In this document: in pieces, positions 8,737 to 17,076 of the stretch
Position numbering within the stretch: the first letter of the stretch is position 1
Layout: the number at the start of each line of letters is the position of its first letter
Assembly: GCF_001306135.1 (NCBI RefSeq)
Contig: NZ_LGKP01000025.1
Span: 496,001 to 560,000 of the forward strand
Length of the DNA stretch: 64,000 nt
From: Herpetosiphon geysericola
GTDB taxonomy: Bacteria > Chloroflexota > Chloroflexia > Chloroflexales > Herpetosiphonaceae
Direction of reading: 5' to 3'
Translations under genes and position numbers: made by a program
The notes under the pieces: model-generated
The model's database searches: none
Told to the model about the DNA's origin: nothing
What the model saw: the letters and a program-made list of their open reading frames with translations, nothing else

Positions 8737-9693
8737 TTATATAGTTGATTGATCAAGCCAAGTTTTGGAATCTTCATCAAAATTAGGATCATCATAAAGA
8801 CTCGGCATATGGCAGTCAATAATAAGATTATCCATTTGTTCTAAAAAATCTAAGCCTTCACGTGTAATGCTGTTAATATCTGTTTGACGATCTCGATTTG
8901 TATATCCTTGTCCATAAATTTTAGTCATATGTACTTGTGTAAACGATCTTAAGTCGAGGTTATCATTAAAATTTTTATATCTCGAATATAAATCATTTGT
9001 TGTTAGTGGATTTTCTTTTAATAATTCTAATATTTTATATACATTAATTTGATCTATAGATGTTTGTATAAATGGAAATACATTGAAATAACTATCAATG
9101 TTAGGATTCATTGCTATAGCATTCGGAACATTAATGAATTTCTCGTATTCTTTACCTTGAGTAATAATATACTGTTTACTTGATTTATTTGTAAGTTGAG
9201 CCATTGACATTAATGCTAAGTTTATTACATTTGCTCCTCCAGTAAGATTACACCAAATTTCTTTACCTTGTCGATTAGGAGCTGAAAAATGATATGTAAC
9301 TCGTATAACCCGTTGGAGACATTCTTGGAAATTATTGATATTTAGCTTACACCAATATACTTTACGTTTTTCCTTAGGATCAAAACTTTTCCATATTTTT
9401 ACTAATGCTTGTTCAATCTCAGTGCGAACATCACAAGGCGACGCATTGCCGATATAGTCAAATGCAGCCAATTTGCGTTCAACGACTTCGGGGCTGGAAA
9501 ACAAAACTAATGCTTCAATAGAGCCTGCGTTTTTTTCTGAATGATTAATCCCACCACTATTTTTTAATAAACGTTGGATTGATTCTGGTGGATTGGGTTT
9601 GGTGCTCATTTGCAGAGCTTTTTCAATATAATCAACTGCACAGGTTACTGCTCCAACCGAACGTCCCACGCCCATAAAATGATAAACACCCAT
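8737..9693 (-). CDS. Orphan CARF-like domain protein with C-terminal wHTH
   Basis: 318 residues. The N-terminus (FMGVGRSVGAVTCAVDY) resembles the first nucleotide-binding loop of CARF domains. Residues 149-162 (NLTGGANVINLALM) match the second conserved CARF motif, of the N-x-TGG-type seen in Csx1/Csm6-like proteins. Residues about 217-288 look like a winged helix-turn-helix (KILELLKENPLTTNDLY ... ITREGLDFLEQM). CARF domains bind cyclic oligoadenylates made by type III CRISPR complexes; CARF-wHTH proteins such as Csa3 are transcription regulators. No HEPN or other nuclease motif is seen. It is separated by only 33 bases from dnaE on the same strand, with GGAGG before the start. Most of the gene is strikingly AT-rich compared with its neighbours, suggesting transfer. 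No cas gene or array is in the window. Confidence 0.6.
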   Translation of the reverse strand: MGVYHFMGVGRSVGAVTCAVDYIEKALQMSTKPNPPESIQRLLKNSGGINHSEKNAGSIEALVLFSSPEVVERKLAAFDYIGNASPCDVRTEIEQALVKIWKSFDPKEKRKVYWCKLNINNFQECLQRVIRVTYHFSAPNRQGKEIWCNLTGGANVINLALMSMAQLTNKSSKQYIITQGKEYEKFINVPNAIAMNPNIDSYFNVFPFIQTSIDQINVYKILELLKENPLTTNDLYSRYKNFNDNLDLRSFTQVHMTKIYGQGYTNRDRQTDINSITREGLDFLEQMDNLIIDCHMPSLYDDPNFDEDSKTWLDQSTI

Positions 9694-9726
9694 TCAATCC
9701 TCCAAACCAATGTAATTGCTTGGTTT

Positions 9727-12700
9727 TTAAAGTTGTTCGAGGACGGCGCTCTCTTGGCCAAGCATTGAGTAGAGGTTGCTGAGCAAGCCCTCTTGTGGGT
9801 TGATCCGATAGCTTGGTTCTAACATCACTTGGCCCATGGGGTTGGGCAGATAGATCGTAATAGGCTGATCGCCCTCGTAGCCACGCAACACCCGATCGAT
9901 CTCTTGCATGCGCCGTATATCGGTTTCGTTGTTGCCTGATCGCGGCAAATAGATGTGCAAATGGAAGCGTGGCCCGCTGGCAATCGCAACGCTACTCGTA
10001 TCTTCATGGCTGGCTGCTGGCGCGACGCTTACTTTGCGCCGAGGCCGTGGCACAATTGTAACCGCCGCTGAAGCTGCGGCTTCACTTTGGCTATTACCGT
10101 TGCCATTACCGTTGCCATTGGCATAATGACCATTGCTATTACTGTGTCCATTGCCGTTCGTGTGTCCATTGCTGGCAGCATAGCCATTGCCATTGGTCGG
10201 TGCAGAAACGCTTGCAGTGCTCATCGCTGGACGTACCTCAACATAGACATCATCATTGAAGGCTTCCTCTGGCAGTGGTGCGCCATCATCAAGATAGGCG
10301 GGCAGTTCGTCGATTGCGCTAACTGAGCGTCGAACTGCTACGCTTGGTGTAGCTGGCTTGCTGGCACTTTTTTGCTCAACATTGAAGGCACTCACCGATT
10401 CAATCATCAATTGGATTTCGTCGCGGCGATTATCGACTTTGGCAGTAATTTGCACAATTGCATCATCAACCAAGAATTCAGTATATTGCTCCAAGGTGCG
10501 GGGGAAGGCCACAAATTCGATTTCACCTTCTAAATCCTCGACCTTGCCCACCATCATTGAATCGCCTTTTTTGGTTTGAATGCGCTTGGTATTGTTGATC
10601 ATCCCAATCAAACGTATCGCTGTGCCAATGTGTTTTTTACCGATCATGCCAAGGCTGATGCGGCCAGGATCGGGCGGCGCATTCTCCAAGGCTTGGGCCA
10701 TTGGATGCTCAGAAATATACATGCCCAAGAGTTCTTTTTCCCAGTTGAGCAATTCGCGCTGCATTTCGAGTCCGCCGCTAATCGGCGGAAAAGGAATTGG
10801 CGCAATGGTTGGGGTGATCGATTGTTCGCCGCCGCCAAGCATATCAAAGAGGCTATTTTGGCCTGCTTCACGGGCTTTTTGGGTTTCATGGCCAGCACTA
10901 ATCGCCCGATCAAGAATCGCAAGTTTCTGGTGGCGCGTGCCCGGCAACGAATCCATTGCCCCACATTTGATCAAACTTTCCATTACTCGCTTGTTGAGCA
11001 CCCCGCGATCAACCCGCGCACAAAAATCTTCGATGCTGCTGAAGGGGCCGCTTTCATCGCGCACTTTCAAAATTGCTTGAATTGGGCCAATCCCAACGTT
11101 GCGAATTGCACTTAGCCCAAAGCGAATCCCACGATTGTATTTGATGCCCTCCGGCAAGGTTCCATTGATTTCAACAATCGTAAAACCTTCTTTGCTGCTG
11201 TTGACATCGGGCGGCGAGACGGCCACGCCCAAGCGCGAGGCTTCGGCAACGCTCTTGGCAACTTCGTCGATTTCGCCAGAAGCTGCCGAAAGGGTGGCGG
11301 TCATATATTCGGTTGGATAATTATTTTTGAGCCAAGCAGTCTGATACGACAGCAAGCCATACAGCGTCGAGTGCGGACGGTTGAACGAATAGCCAGCGAA
11401 TGGCAGAATCAGTTCCCACAATTCGTCTGCTTGAGCTTGGGTCAATCCTTTGCGAATACAACCCTCTTTGAAACGCACCGAGTTTTCGGCCATCAACTCT
11501 TTGTTCTTCTTACTGATGGCTTTGATCACAATATAGGCTTCACCAAGCGTATATTCGGCAACTGCCTGGAGCAATTGCATAATTTGTTCTTGATAAACGA
11601 TAACCCCATAGGTATCCTCAAGAATTGGCTTGAGAATTGGGTGAATATATTTGATCGCGTGGGGATTATTTTTGTTGTGAATATACACTGGAATTTGTTC
11701 CAGCGGGCCTGGCCGATACAGCGCCACCATACCGTACAAATCATCAACCCGCGTTGGCTTGAGTTGCACTAGGTAACGAGTCATGCCCGCCGATTCGAGC
11801 TGGAACACATCGACCGTTTCGCCACGGCCCAAGGCCTCGAAAGTTTTCTTATCTTCCAGCGGAATATCCGAGAGCCACATGGTTTTGCCAGTGGTTTGCT
11901 CGATCAGTTGCAAGGCTTCGGCGGCCACCGAAAGGTTGGTCAAGCCCAAAATATCCATTTTGAGCAAGCCCATTTTGGCGAGGGTTGGCCCTTCAAAAGC
12001 AGCCATCACGCCATGTTCGTCTTTGGTGGTGCGTTGCAAGGGCACCATATTTTCAAGCGGATGGCGACTAACGACGACCCCACAGGCATGGGTGCCGACA
12101 CTCTTCATCCGGCCCTCAACCTTTTGCGCCCAATCCATCAACTCGCGCAATTTGGGGTCGGTATCATAAATTTGCTTGAGTTCAGGCACTTTATCGAGCG
12201 ATTTGGCAATCGTCATGCCCACGGGCAAGGTTGGGATTAATTTAGCAACCCGATCGACCTCGCTCAGTGGAATATCGAGTACGCGGCCCATATCGCGCAG
12301 CGCTGCTTTGGCGCCCAGCGTACCATAAGTGATAATTTGGGCCACATTCTCGCGGCCATATTTGGTCGCAATATAATCGAGAATCTCGCCCCGCCGCGCA
12401 TCGGCAAAGTCGGTGTCAATATCGGGCATTTCCAAGCGTTCGGGCGAGAGAAAGCGCTCGAATAGCAGCTTGTTTTGTACCGGATCAACGTCGGTAATGC
12501 CCAAACAGTAGAGAACCAACGACGCGCCAGCAGAACCCCGTGGCAGACAGGGAATCCCATTCGAGCGGGCAAATTTGACATAATCCCAAACGATCAACAT
12601 ATAATCGGGAAAGCCCGTTTGGTTGATCACGTCAAGCTCGTAGCTCAGCCGTTGCACATATTCTTCACTGGGATTGCCATTGCAACGTTTGATCAAGCCT

Positions 12701-13632
12701 TCTTCGCAAATCAGGCGCAAATAGGAAGCAGCATCGTGACCCTCGGGAATATCAAACTCGGGCAACTCGACCCGCCCAAAATCCAATTTCAAATTGCACA
12801 TATCGGCGATGCGGCGAGTGTTTTCCATTGGCGCAGTGCCATAAATCTTATAGCGATCCCACATTTCGTCGCCAGACATAATGTGGTAGGTTTCATCCAT
12901 TTGATAATTTTTCGAGCACAACTCTTGCAGCGTGAGGTTAAAGCCCATCGCCATCACCCGTGAGTGGGCTTCAAGGTCTTCGCGGCGCACAAAGTGGGTG
13001 TCGTTGGTTGCAACCAATGGCACATGCATCTCGTTGGCGATGCGCACCAGTTCCTCGTTAATTTCCACCAACTCAGGGGTATTATTGTGCAGTTGCAATT
13101 CGATGAAATAATTTTCAGGCCCAAATAAATCGCGGAACCAAGCCACTGTTTCAACAGCTTTTTGACGTTGCTTCGATTGGACGTTTTGAATAACTTCGCC
13201 AGCGATACACGACGAGGTAACGATTAACCCTTCATGATATTGTTCAAGCAACTGGCGATCGATGCGTGGGCGAGCGAAAATACCTTTACCCATGCCATCG
13301 AGATGCGAGCGCGAGGTCAATTTCACCAAATTGCGATAGCCAACCTCATTTTGGGCGATTAGCAGCAGGTGATAATAATTTTTACCGCCCTTCACCATCG
13401 GATCTTTATTCGAGTTGGGGGCGATATAAGCTTCCATGCCAATAATTGGCTTGACGTTGGCTTTTTTGGCGTTGGCATAAAACTCCATCGCGCCATACAT
13501 CACGCCGTGGTCGGTTATGGCGATGCTATCCATCTGAAGTTCAGCGGCACGTTCGGCGATGGCTTTGGTTGTGGCATAACCATCAAGCAAGCTATACTCC
13601 GAGTGAACGTGAAGATGGACAAAATCTTTCAT
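9727..13632 (-). CDS. dnaE: DNA polymerase III alpha subunit
   Basis: 1301 residues, the replicative polymerase catalytic subunit. The PHP domain opens the protein (HLHVHSEYSLLDG, then ITDHGVMYG). The polymerase active-site motif PDIDTDF is at residues 403-409, preceded by LPRGSAGASL. The helix-hairpin-helix region, the OB-fold (around IRLIGMINNTKRI) and a C-terminal tail follow. Between the OB fold and the tail there is a low-complexity spacer of repeated Asn-Gly (about residues 1160-1195) not present in typical DnaE, probably a flexible linker. The end (FHLHIYLPRSGNNETD...) is a small domain common in Chloroflexota/cyanobacterial-type DnaE. Its promoter region holds DnaA-box-like sequences. 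The CARF-like gene follows 33 bases downstream. Confidence 0.97.
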   Translation of the reverse strand: MKDFVHLHVHSEYSLLDGYATTKAIAERAAELQMDSIAITDHGVMYGAMEFYANAKKANVKPIIGMEAYIAPNSNKDPMVKGGKNYYHLLLIAQNEVGYRNLVKLTSRSHLDGMGKGIFARPRIDRQLLEQYHEGLIVTSSCIAGEVIQNVQSKQRQKAVETVAWFRDLFGPENYFIELQLHNNTPELVEINEELVRIANEMHVPLVATNDTHFVRREDLEAHSRVMAMGFNLTLQELCSKNYQMDETYHIMSGDEMWDRYKIYGTAPMENTRRIADMCNLKLDFGRVELPEFDIPEGHDAASYLRLICEEGLIKRCNGNPSEEYVQRLSYELDVINQTGFPDYMLIVWDYVKFARSNGIPCLPRGSAGASLVLYCLGITDVDPVQNKLLFERFLSPERLEMPDIDTDFADARRGEILDYIATKYGRENVAQIITYGTLGAKAALRDMGRVLDIPLSEVDRVAKLIPTLPVGMTIAKSLDKVPELKQIYDTDPKLRELMDWAQKVEGRMKSVGTHACGVVVSRHPLENMVPLQRTTKDEHGVMAAFEGPTLAKMGLLKMDILGLTNLSVAAEALQLIEQTTGKTMWLSDIPLEDKKTFEALGRGETVDVFQLESAGMTRYLVQLKPTRVDDLYGMVALYRPGPLEQIPVYIHNKNNPHAIKYIHPILKPILEDTYGVIVYQEQIMQLLQAVAEYTLGEAYIVIKAISKKNKELMAENSVRFKEGCIRKGLTQAQADELWELILPFAGYSFNRPHSTLYGLLSYQTAWLKNNYPTEYMTATLSAASGEIDEVAKSVAEASRLGVAVSPPDVNSSKEGFTIVEINGTLPEGIKYNRGIRFGLSAIRNVGIGPIQAILKVRDESGPFSSIEDFCARVDRGVLNKRVMESLIKCGAMDSLPGTRHQKLAILDRAISAGHETQKAREAGQNSLFDMLGGGEQSITPTIAPIPFPPISGGLEMQRELLNWEKELLGMYISEHPMAQALENAPPDPGRISLGMIGKKHIGTAIRLIGMINNTKRIQTKKGDSMMVGKVEDLEGEIEFVAFPRTLEQYTEFLVDDAIVQITAKVDNRRDEIQLMIESVSAFNVEQKSASKPATPSVAVRRSVSAIDELPAYLDDGAPLPEEAFNDDVYVEVRPAMSTASVSAPTNGNGYAASNGHTNGNGHSNSNGHYANGNGNGNGNSQSEAAASAAVTIVPRPRRKVSVAPAASHEDTSSVAIASGPRFHLHIYLPRSGNNETDIRRMQEIDRVLRGYEGDQPITIYLPNPMGQVMLEPSYRINPQEGLLSNLYSMLGQESAVLEQL

Positions 13633-13859
13633 AACAAACCTCTTCTATAGCTAGGGTTGCCCATAGCGAAAGCCGCCCATAGATTGGCGGTAAAAAAGCA
13701 GAAAATGCTTTACACAAATGAAGCACGAAAGGTGGTTTTTAGGCCATCGCTATGGTAGAGAAAGCGCTTATTCTCAGCTTGGTGTGTCAAGGGAGCATGT
13801 AGTTTACTCAGAATTTGAGGTAAAAAAGCCCGTTTTGCTGGCTCCCGCTTCGTCTTTGC

Positions 13860-13871
13860 ATTATACCATAG
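13860..13871 (-). promoter_or_regulatory. dnaE promoter, extended -10
   Basis: On the minus strand the sequence reads TATGGTATAAT, an extended -10 with a perfect TATAAT (13860-13865) and TG one base upstream. It lies about 230 bases before the dnaE start codon, giving a long leader. Confidence 0.55.
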
Positions 13872-13876
13872 CTGCT

Positions 13877-13908
13877 TGTGGATAACTACGTGAATAAGCT
13901 GTGGATTA
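13877..13908 (-). promoter_or_regulatory. Pair of DnaA-box-like 9-mers at the dnaE promoter
   Basis: On the minus strand 13877-13885 reads TTATCCACA, the consensus DnaA box, and 13900-13908 reads TAATCCACA, one mismatch away. They are 23 bases apart in the same orientation. The first lies 11 bases upstream of the -10, overlapping where RNA polymerase would contact the -35 region. A repressive or cell-cycle role for DnaA on dnaE is an inference. Confidence 0.5.
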
Positions 13909-14105
13909 AAGGTGTAAAACATTATGTCGAGGTTTCTACCTGATCATAGCTAGTAGTTTTCACCTAGGCTGGGCCTAATAAAATCAGCCTTATCCAACGT
14001 CCTTGAGCTATACATTACATGCTTAATCATTGCATAATTTGGCTCAATGAATAGCCTTGGTTAGCACAAATATGTTGCAGAGCTACGGATAAAATGCAAT
14101 ATTTT
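13909..14105. other. Remainder of the dnaE-cdsA intergenic region
   Basis: The 535-base gap between dnaE and cdsA contains the dnaE leader and promoter, the DnaA-like boxes and the cdsA terminator. In the rest I see no gene. A further TTATCCAAC near 13990 is a weak DnaA-box relative. Confidence 0.45.
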
Positions 14106-14109
14106 GATT

Positions 14110-14143
14110 AAAAAACCCTGCTCCATATTTGGAACAGGGTTTT
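14110..14143 (-). terminator. Terminator of cdsA
   Basis: On the minus strand a 13-position stem with one mismatch (AAAACCCTG paired with CAGGGTTTT) and a 6-nt loop is followed by a run of T's, 24 bases after the cdsA stop codon. A typical intrinsic terminator. Confidence 0.8.
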
Positions 14144-14167
14144 CAGAGTAGTTGCTCAGCCAAGTTG

Positions 14168-15010
14168 TTAGAGCCAAGCAGCCAGCAGGTAGTAGACCAA
14201 CGGTGCGGTAAACAGCAGCGAATCGACTCGATCGAGCAAGCCGCCATGGCCTGGAATGAGGTTGCCCGAATCTTTGACTCCTGCTTGGCGCTTTAACAAC
14301 GATTCGGCCAAATCGCCCAGCGTGCCGCCGCCAGCGCCAATTACGCCCAGAATAATCGCTTGAACTAAGGTCAATGGCATGCCTAAGAGCGCTACAATCC
14401 CAATGCCAGCAGCAATTGAGGCGATTGTGCCACCAACAAAGCCTTCCCAAGTTTTCTTGGGGCTAAGCAAGGGTGCCATTTTGTGCTTGCCAAAAGCGCG
14501 GCCTGCAAAATACGCGCCGGTATCCGAGGCCCAGGTTACGGCAAAGGTTGCATAGATCCAAGCAGCGCCGGTTTCGATGTTGAATGAGCTTAGTGGGCCG
14601 CCACTCAGGGTTGGGCTTGGATCAGCGCGGAGCAAGACGAAGTGGCTGAGCATGGCTCCTGCATAAATTGCGCTGCCCAAACTGGTTGCCCACGCATCGA
14701 GCGCGCCCGTGCGATCCTTGCGACTAATTTCATAGATCAAACTAGCCATTGCGCCAAGCGCCACAACCGCGCCAGTTAAATTGACGCTGGTACGTGGTTG
14801 GCCAACTGCTGCCGCGACAAAGGCCACGCCAAGGCCAATCGCTAATGGCAAGCGTGGATGATAGCCACCAGCTCGCAAAATCCGTTGAATTTCATAGATG
14901 CCGATGACCACGGCGATGGCGATCAGCGCGGTTGTCCACCAACCACCTAACCACACAATGATCAACACGACCGGAGCTAATACCAAAGCGCTTGCAATTC
15001 GCGTGCCCAA
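14168..15010 (-). CDS. cdsA: Phosphatidate cytidylyltransferase
   Basis: 280 residues with about seven or eight membrane segments. It makes CDP-diacylglycerol from phosphatidic acid and CTP, the branch point to phosphatidylglycerol and other phospholipids. The C-terminal signature is complete: SLLKRQAGVKDSGNLIPGHG followed by GLLDRVDS, with the catalytic acidic residues and the HGG motif. SPKKTWEG around residue 182 is also characteristic. The ATG at 15010 gives MGTRIASALVLAP, the usual start just before the first membrane helix. GAGG lies upstream. It stands as a single gene between the dnaE region and the DinB-like gene, with its own terminator. Length is normal for the family. Confidence 0.95.
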   Translation of the reverse strand: MGTRIASALVLAPVVLIIVWLGGWWTTALIAIAVVIGIYEIQRILRAGGYHPRLPLAIGLGVAFVAAAVGQPRTSVNLTGAVVALGAMASLIYEISRKDRTGALDAWATSLGSAIYAGAMLSHFVLLRADPSPTLSGGPLSSFNIETGAAWIYATFAVTWASDTGAYFAGRAFGKHKMAPLLSPKKTWEGFVGGTIASIAAGIGIVALLGMPLTLVQAIILGVIGAGGGTLGDLAESLLKRQAGVKDSGNLIPGHGGLLDRVDSLLFTAPLVYYLLAAWL

Positions 15011-15064
15011 CGTGGCCTCCTCTATGCGTTTAAAGGCTGAGAACGTTGGTTAGCATACCACGAA

Positions 15065-15538
15065 TTAACGTCCCCAAAAATGATTCACAATATCTTGGTC
15101 AAAGGTTTTTTGGCCATAATCGTGCAAGATACGCAAGATTTGGACCCGATGGTCAGTAGCATGATTAGTAATTTGGATTAAAACCTGCCACCGGGCCAAA
15201 TTAATCCCCGGCAAAATCTCAGCCAATTGCTCATCACGCAGCTGATCGACATAGCTGATTACGTTGCCACGCATCTCATTAAACACGTTGCGCACAGCAT
15301 CAATCGTCGTATATTCCAAGGGATCGAGGTGGGGAGGACGCTGGCCAGATTGCAAGCCAGTGATCCAAGCCCGTTCGACGCTGGCAACATGCACCAAATG
15401 GTTGCGCAATGAGCCATGCGAATAAGGGTAATCGGCGCAAAATTGTTCGTTGCTCAAGCCCTCAATGCTTTGCCAAATCCGTTGATCAAAATCTGCGTTA
15501 TAAGCCACCAAACTTTTGATAATTGTTAGTGCTTCCAT
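15065..15538 (-). CDS. DinB-like four-helix protein
   Basis: 157 residues, all helical. The DinB/YfiT-like metal triad is suggested by HLVHVASVERAW (about residue 47) and by the pair in ITNHATDHRVQI (about residue 130). DinB-fold proteins bind a metal and act as thiol transferases or have unknown roles; the name comes from DNA-damage-inducible genes. The frame stays open back to 15829, but GAGG on the minus strand just before 15538 and overlap with the plus-strand transporter start favour MEALTIIKSL at 15538. It is 54 bases from the cdsA start and could be in the same transcript. Specific function unknown. Confidence 0.8.
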   Translation of the reverse strand: MEALTIIKSLVAYNADFDQRIWQSIEGLSNEQFCADYPYSHGSLRNHLVHVASVERAWITGLQSGQRPPHLDPLEYTTIDAVRNVFNEMRGNVISYVDQLRDEQLAEILPGINLARWQVLIQITNHATDHRVQILRILHDYGQKTFDQDIVNHFWGR

Positions 15539-15703
15539 CGTGTACCTCGGCACAAAATCAATCAGCCTCATCATAGCATACGTCATCTCAATTGTGAACA
15601 TTTGTGCGGAATTATAACTCCTGCATGAGACCGATGGAAACGTTCTCGGAATCCATATAATGCATTGATCTATCATCGTTTTTGCAAAGCAGCTAGGCAG
15701 GTT

Positions 15704-16990
15704 ATGGAGCAGCAGGAAATTGACGCGCACCTCCGGCATAATGTGGTGGTTAATGTTGCCGATGGCGCATTTTTTGGGGCCGCAACTGGCATTGCCTCGT
15801 TTGTGACGGTTATTCCATTGTTTATGCATACCTTGACCGATTCGGCGCTCTTACTTGGTTTAGTTTTGGCGATACGCTCAGTTGGTTGGCAGTTACCTCA
15901 ATTATTGACGGCGCGGCGCGTGGCTTCGTTACGGCGCTATAAGCCAATGGTGCTGCTCATGACGATTAACGAGCGCCTGCCCTTTTTTGGCTTGGGCTTA
16001 ATTGCTTGGTTTGCTGCTGATTTAGGCCGCGAATTGGCGCTCTGGTTGGCCTATAGTTTATTAATCTGGCAAGGCTTGGGTGGCGGCTTAACAGCGACCG
16101 CTTGGCAAACCATGATTGGCAAAATTATGCCACCCCGTTGGCGCGGCACATTCTTTGGCGTGCAATCTGCCGCCGCCAATCTTTTGGCGAGCATCGGCGC
16201 AGTTGGGTCGGGCATTATTTTGGATAAACTGCCCTCACCATTTGATTTTGCGCTGTGTTTTGGCATTTCGGGCATTGCGATGGTTATCTCGTGGTCGTTT
16301 TTGGCGACAACCAAAGAGCCAAGCCGCGAGCCAGAACATACTCATGGCAGCCAACGTGATTTTTGGGCCAGCATTGCCACTATTCTCAAACGCGACCACA
16401 ATTTTCGCTGGTTTCTGGCGGCGCGCATTATCTCGCAGCTTGGTTTGATGGCAACGGCGTTTTTTACGGTCTACGCGGTAAAACGCTTTGAGTTGGATGA
16501 CCAAACTGCTGGAATTATGACCGCGATCTATTTGATTACCCAAACCATCGCTAACCCAATTATGGGCTGGCTCGGCGATCGAATTGGCTATCGGCGGGTG
16601 ATGGAAGTAGGCGCACTGTTGGCCTTAGCTGCTGGTTTGAGTGCTTGGTTAGCTCCAGCCTTGGGGTGGTTTTATCTAATTTTTGCGCTGGCTGGCATGG
16701 CGAATGTAGCTTTGTGGACGATAACTATGTCCATGACCTTGGAATTTGGCAGCCTCGCCGAGCGCCCAAGCTATATTGGCTTGGCCAATACCTTGGTTGC
16801 TCCGGCAACCTTAGTTGCGCCCTTAATTGGCGGTTGGCTGGCTGATACTGCTGGTTATAGCTATACCTTTGCGCTGGCTGCTGCTGGCGGTTTGCTGACG
16901 TGGCTGATTTTGCGGTTTGCAGTGCGCGACCCACAAACTGTCACGTATAGCGAAGCTCATGCCGAGCCACAAGTAGTTGTGGCTTCATAG
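15704..16990 (+). CDS. MFS transporter
   Basis: About 428 residues with twelve predicted membrane segments. A central loop near residue 210 (TKEPSREPEHTHG) divides two halves. The second half carries the MFS motif A-like GWLGDRIGYRRVM. The frame opens with TTG at 15665, but ATG 15704 (MEQQEIDAHLRHN) gives a normal cytoplasmic N-terminus. The substrate cannot be told; family members of this shape export drugs or metabolites or act as sugar carriers. It is divergent from the DinB-like gene. The 3' end runs into a perfect inverted repeat shared with the following minus-strand kinase gene. Confidence 0.8.
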   Translation: MEQQEIDAHLRHNVVVNVADGAFFGAATGIASFVTVIPLFMHTLTDSALLLGLVLAIRSVGWQLPQLLTARRVASLRRYKPMVLLMTINERLPFFGLGLIAWFAADLGRELALWLAYSLLIWQGLGGGLTATAWQTMIGKIMPPRWRGTFFGVQSAAANLLASIGAVGSGIILDKLPSPFDFALCFGISGIAMVISWSFLATTKEPSREPEHTHGSQRDFWASIATILKRDHNFRWFLAARIISQLGLMATAFFTVYAVKRFELDDQTAGIMTAIYLITQTIANPIMGWLGDRIGYRRVMEVGALLALAAGLSAWLAPALGWFYLIFALAGMANVALWTITMSMTLEFGSLAERPSYIGLANTLVAPATLVAPLIGGWLADTAGYSYTFALAAAGGLLTWLILRFAVRDPQTVTYSEAHAEPQVVVAS

Positions 16991-17001
16991 GGCATTTATT
17001 T

Positions 17002-17058
17002 TTAACCACGAAGGACACGAAGTTTGGGTTCGTGGTTCTTCGTGTCCTTCGTGGTTAA
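17002..17058. repeat. Perfect inverted repeat of the TTCGTGG family
   Basis: Two 21-base arms (17002-17022 and 17038-17058) are exact inverse complements around a 15-base loop; each contains AACCACGAAGGACACGAA or its complement. It lies between convergent genes and could act as a bidirectional terminator. The arm sequence belongs to a family that recurs in other gaps of the window. Confidence 0.85.
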
Positions 17059-17076
17059 ACTCATCCACGGCGAAAC

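Noticed and set aside
10576-11115. Plus-strand frame of 179 codons inside dnaE
   Set aside because: Antisense to conserved polymerase sequence, with no promoter or ribosome binding site.
13870-13910. Replication origin
   Set aside because: Only two or three DnaA-like boxes, no AT-rich unwinding element, and dnaA, dnaN or gyrB are not nearby.
15539-15829. Long N-terminal extension of the DinB-like gene (frame open to 15829)
   Set aside because: It overlaps the plus-strand transporter start, has no ribosome binding site, and the DinB-like fold begins at 15538.
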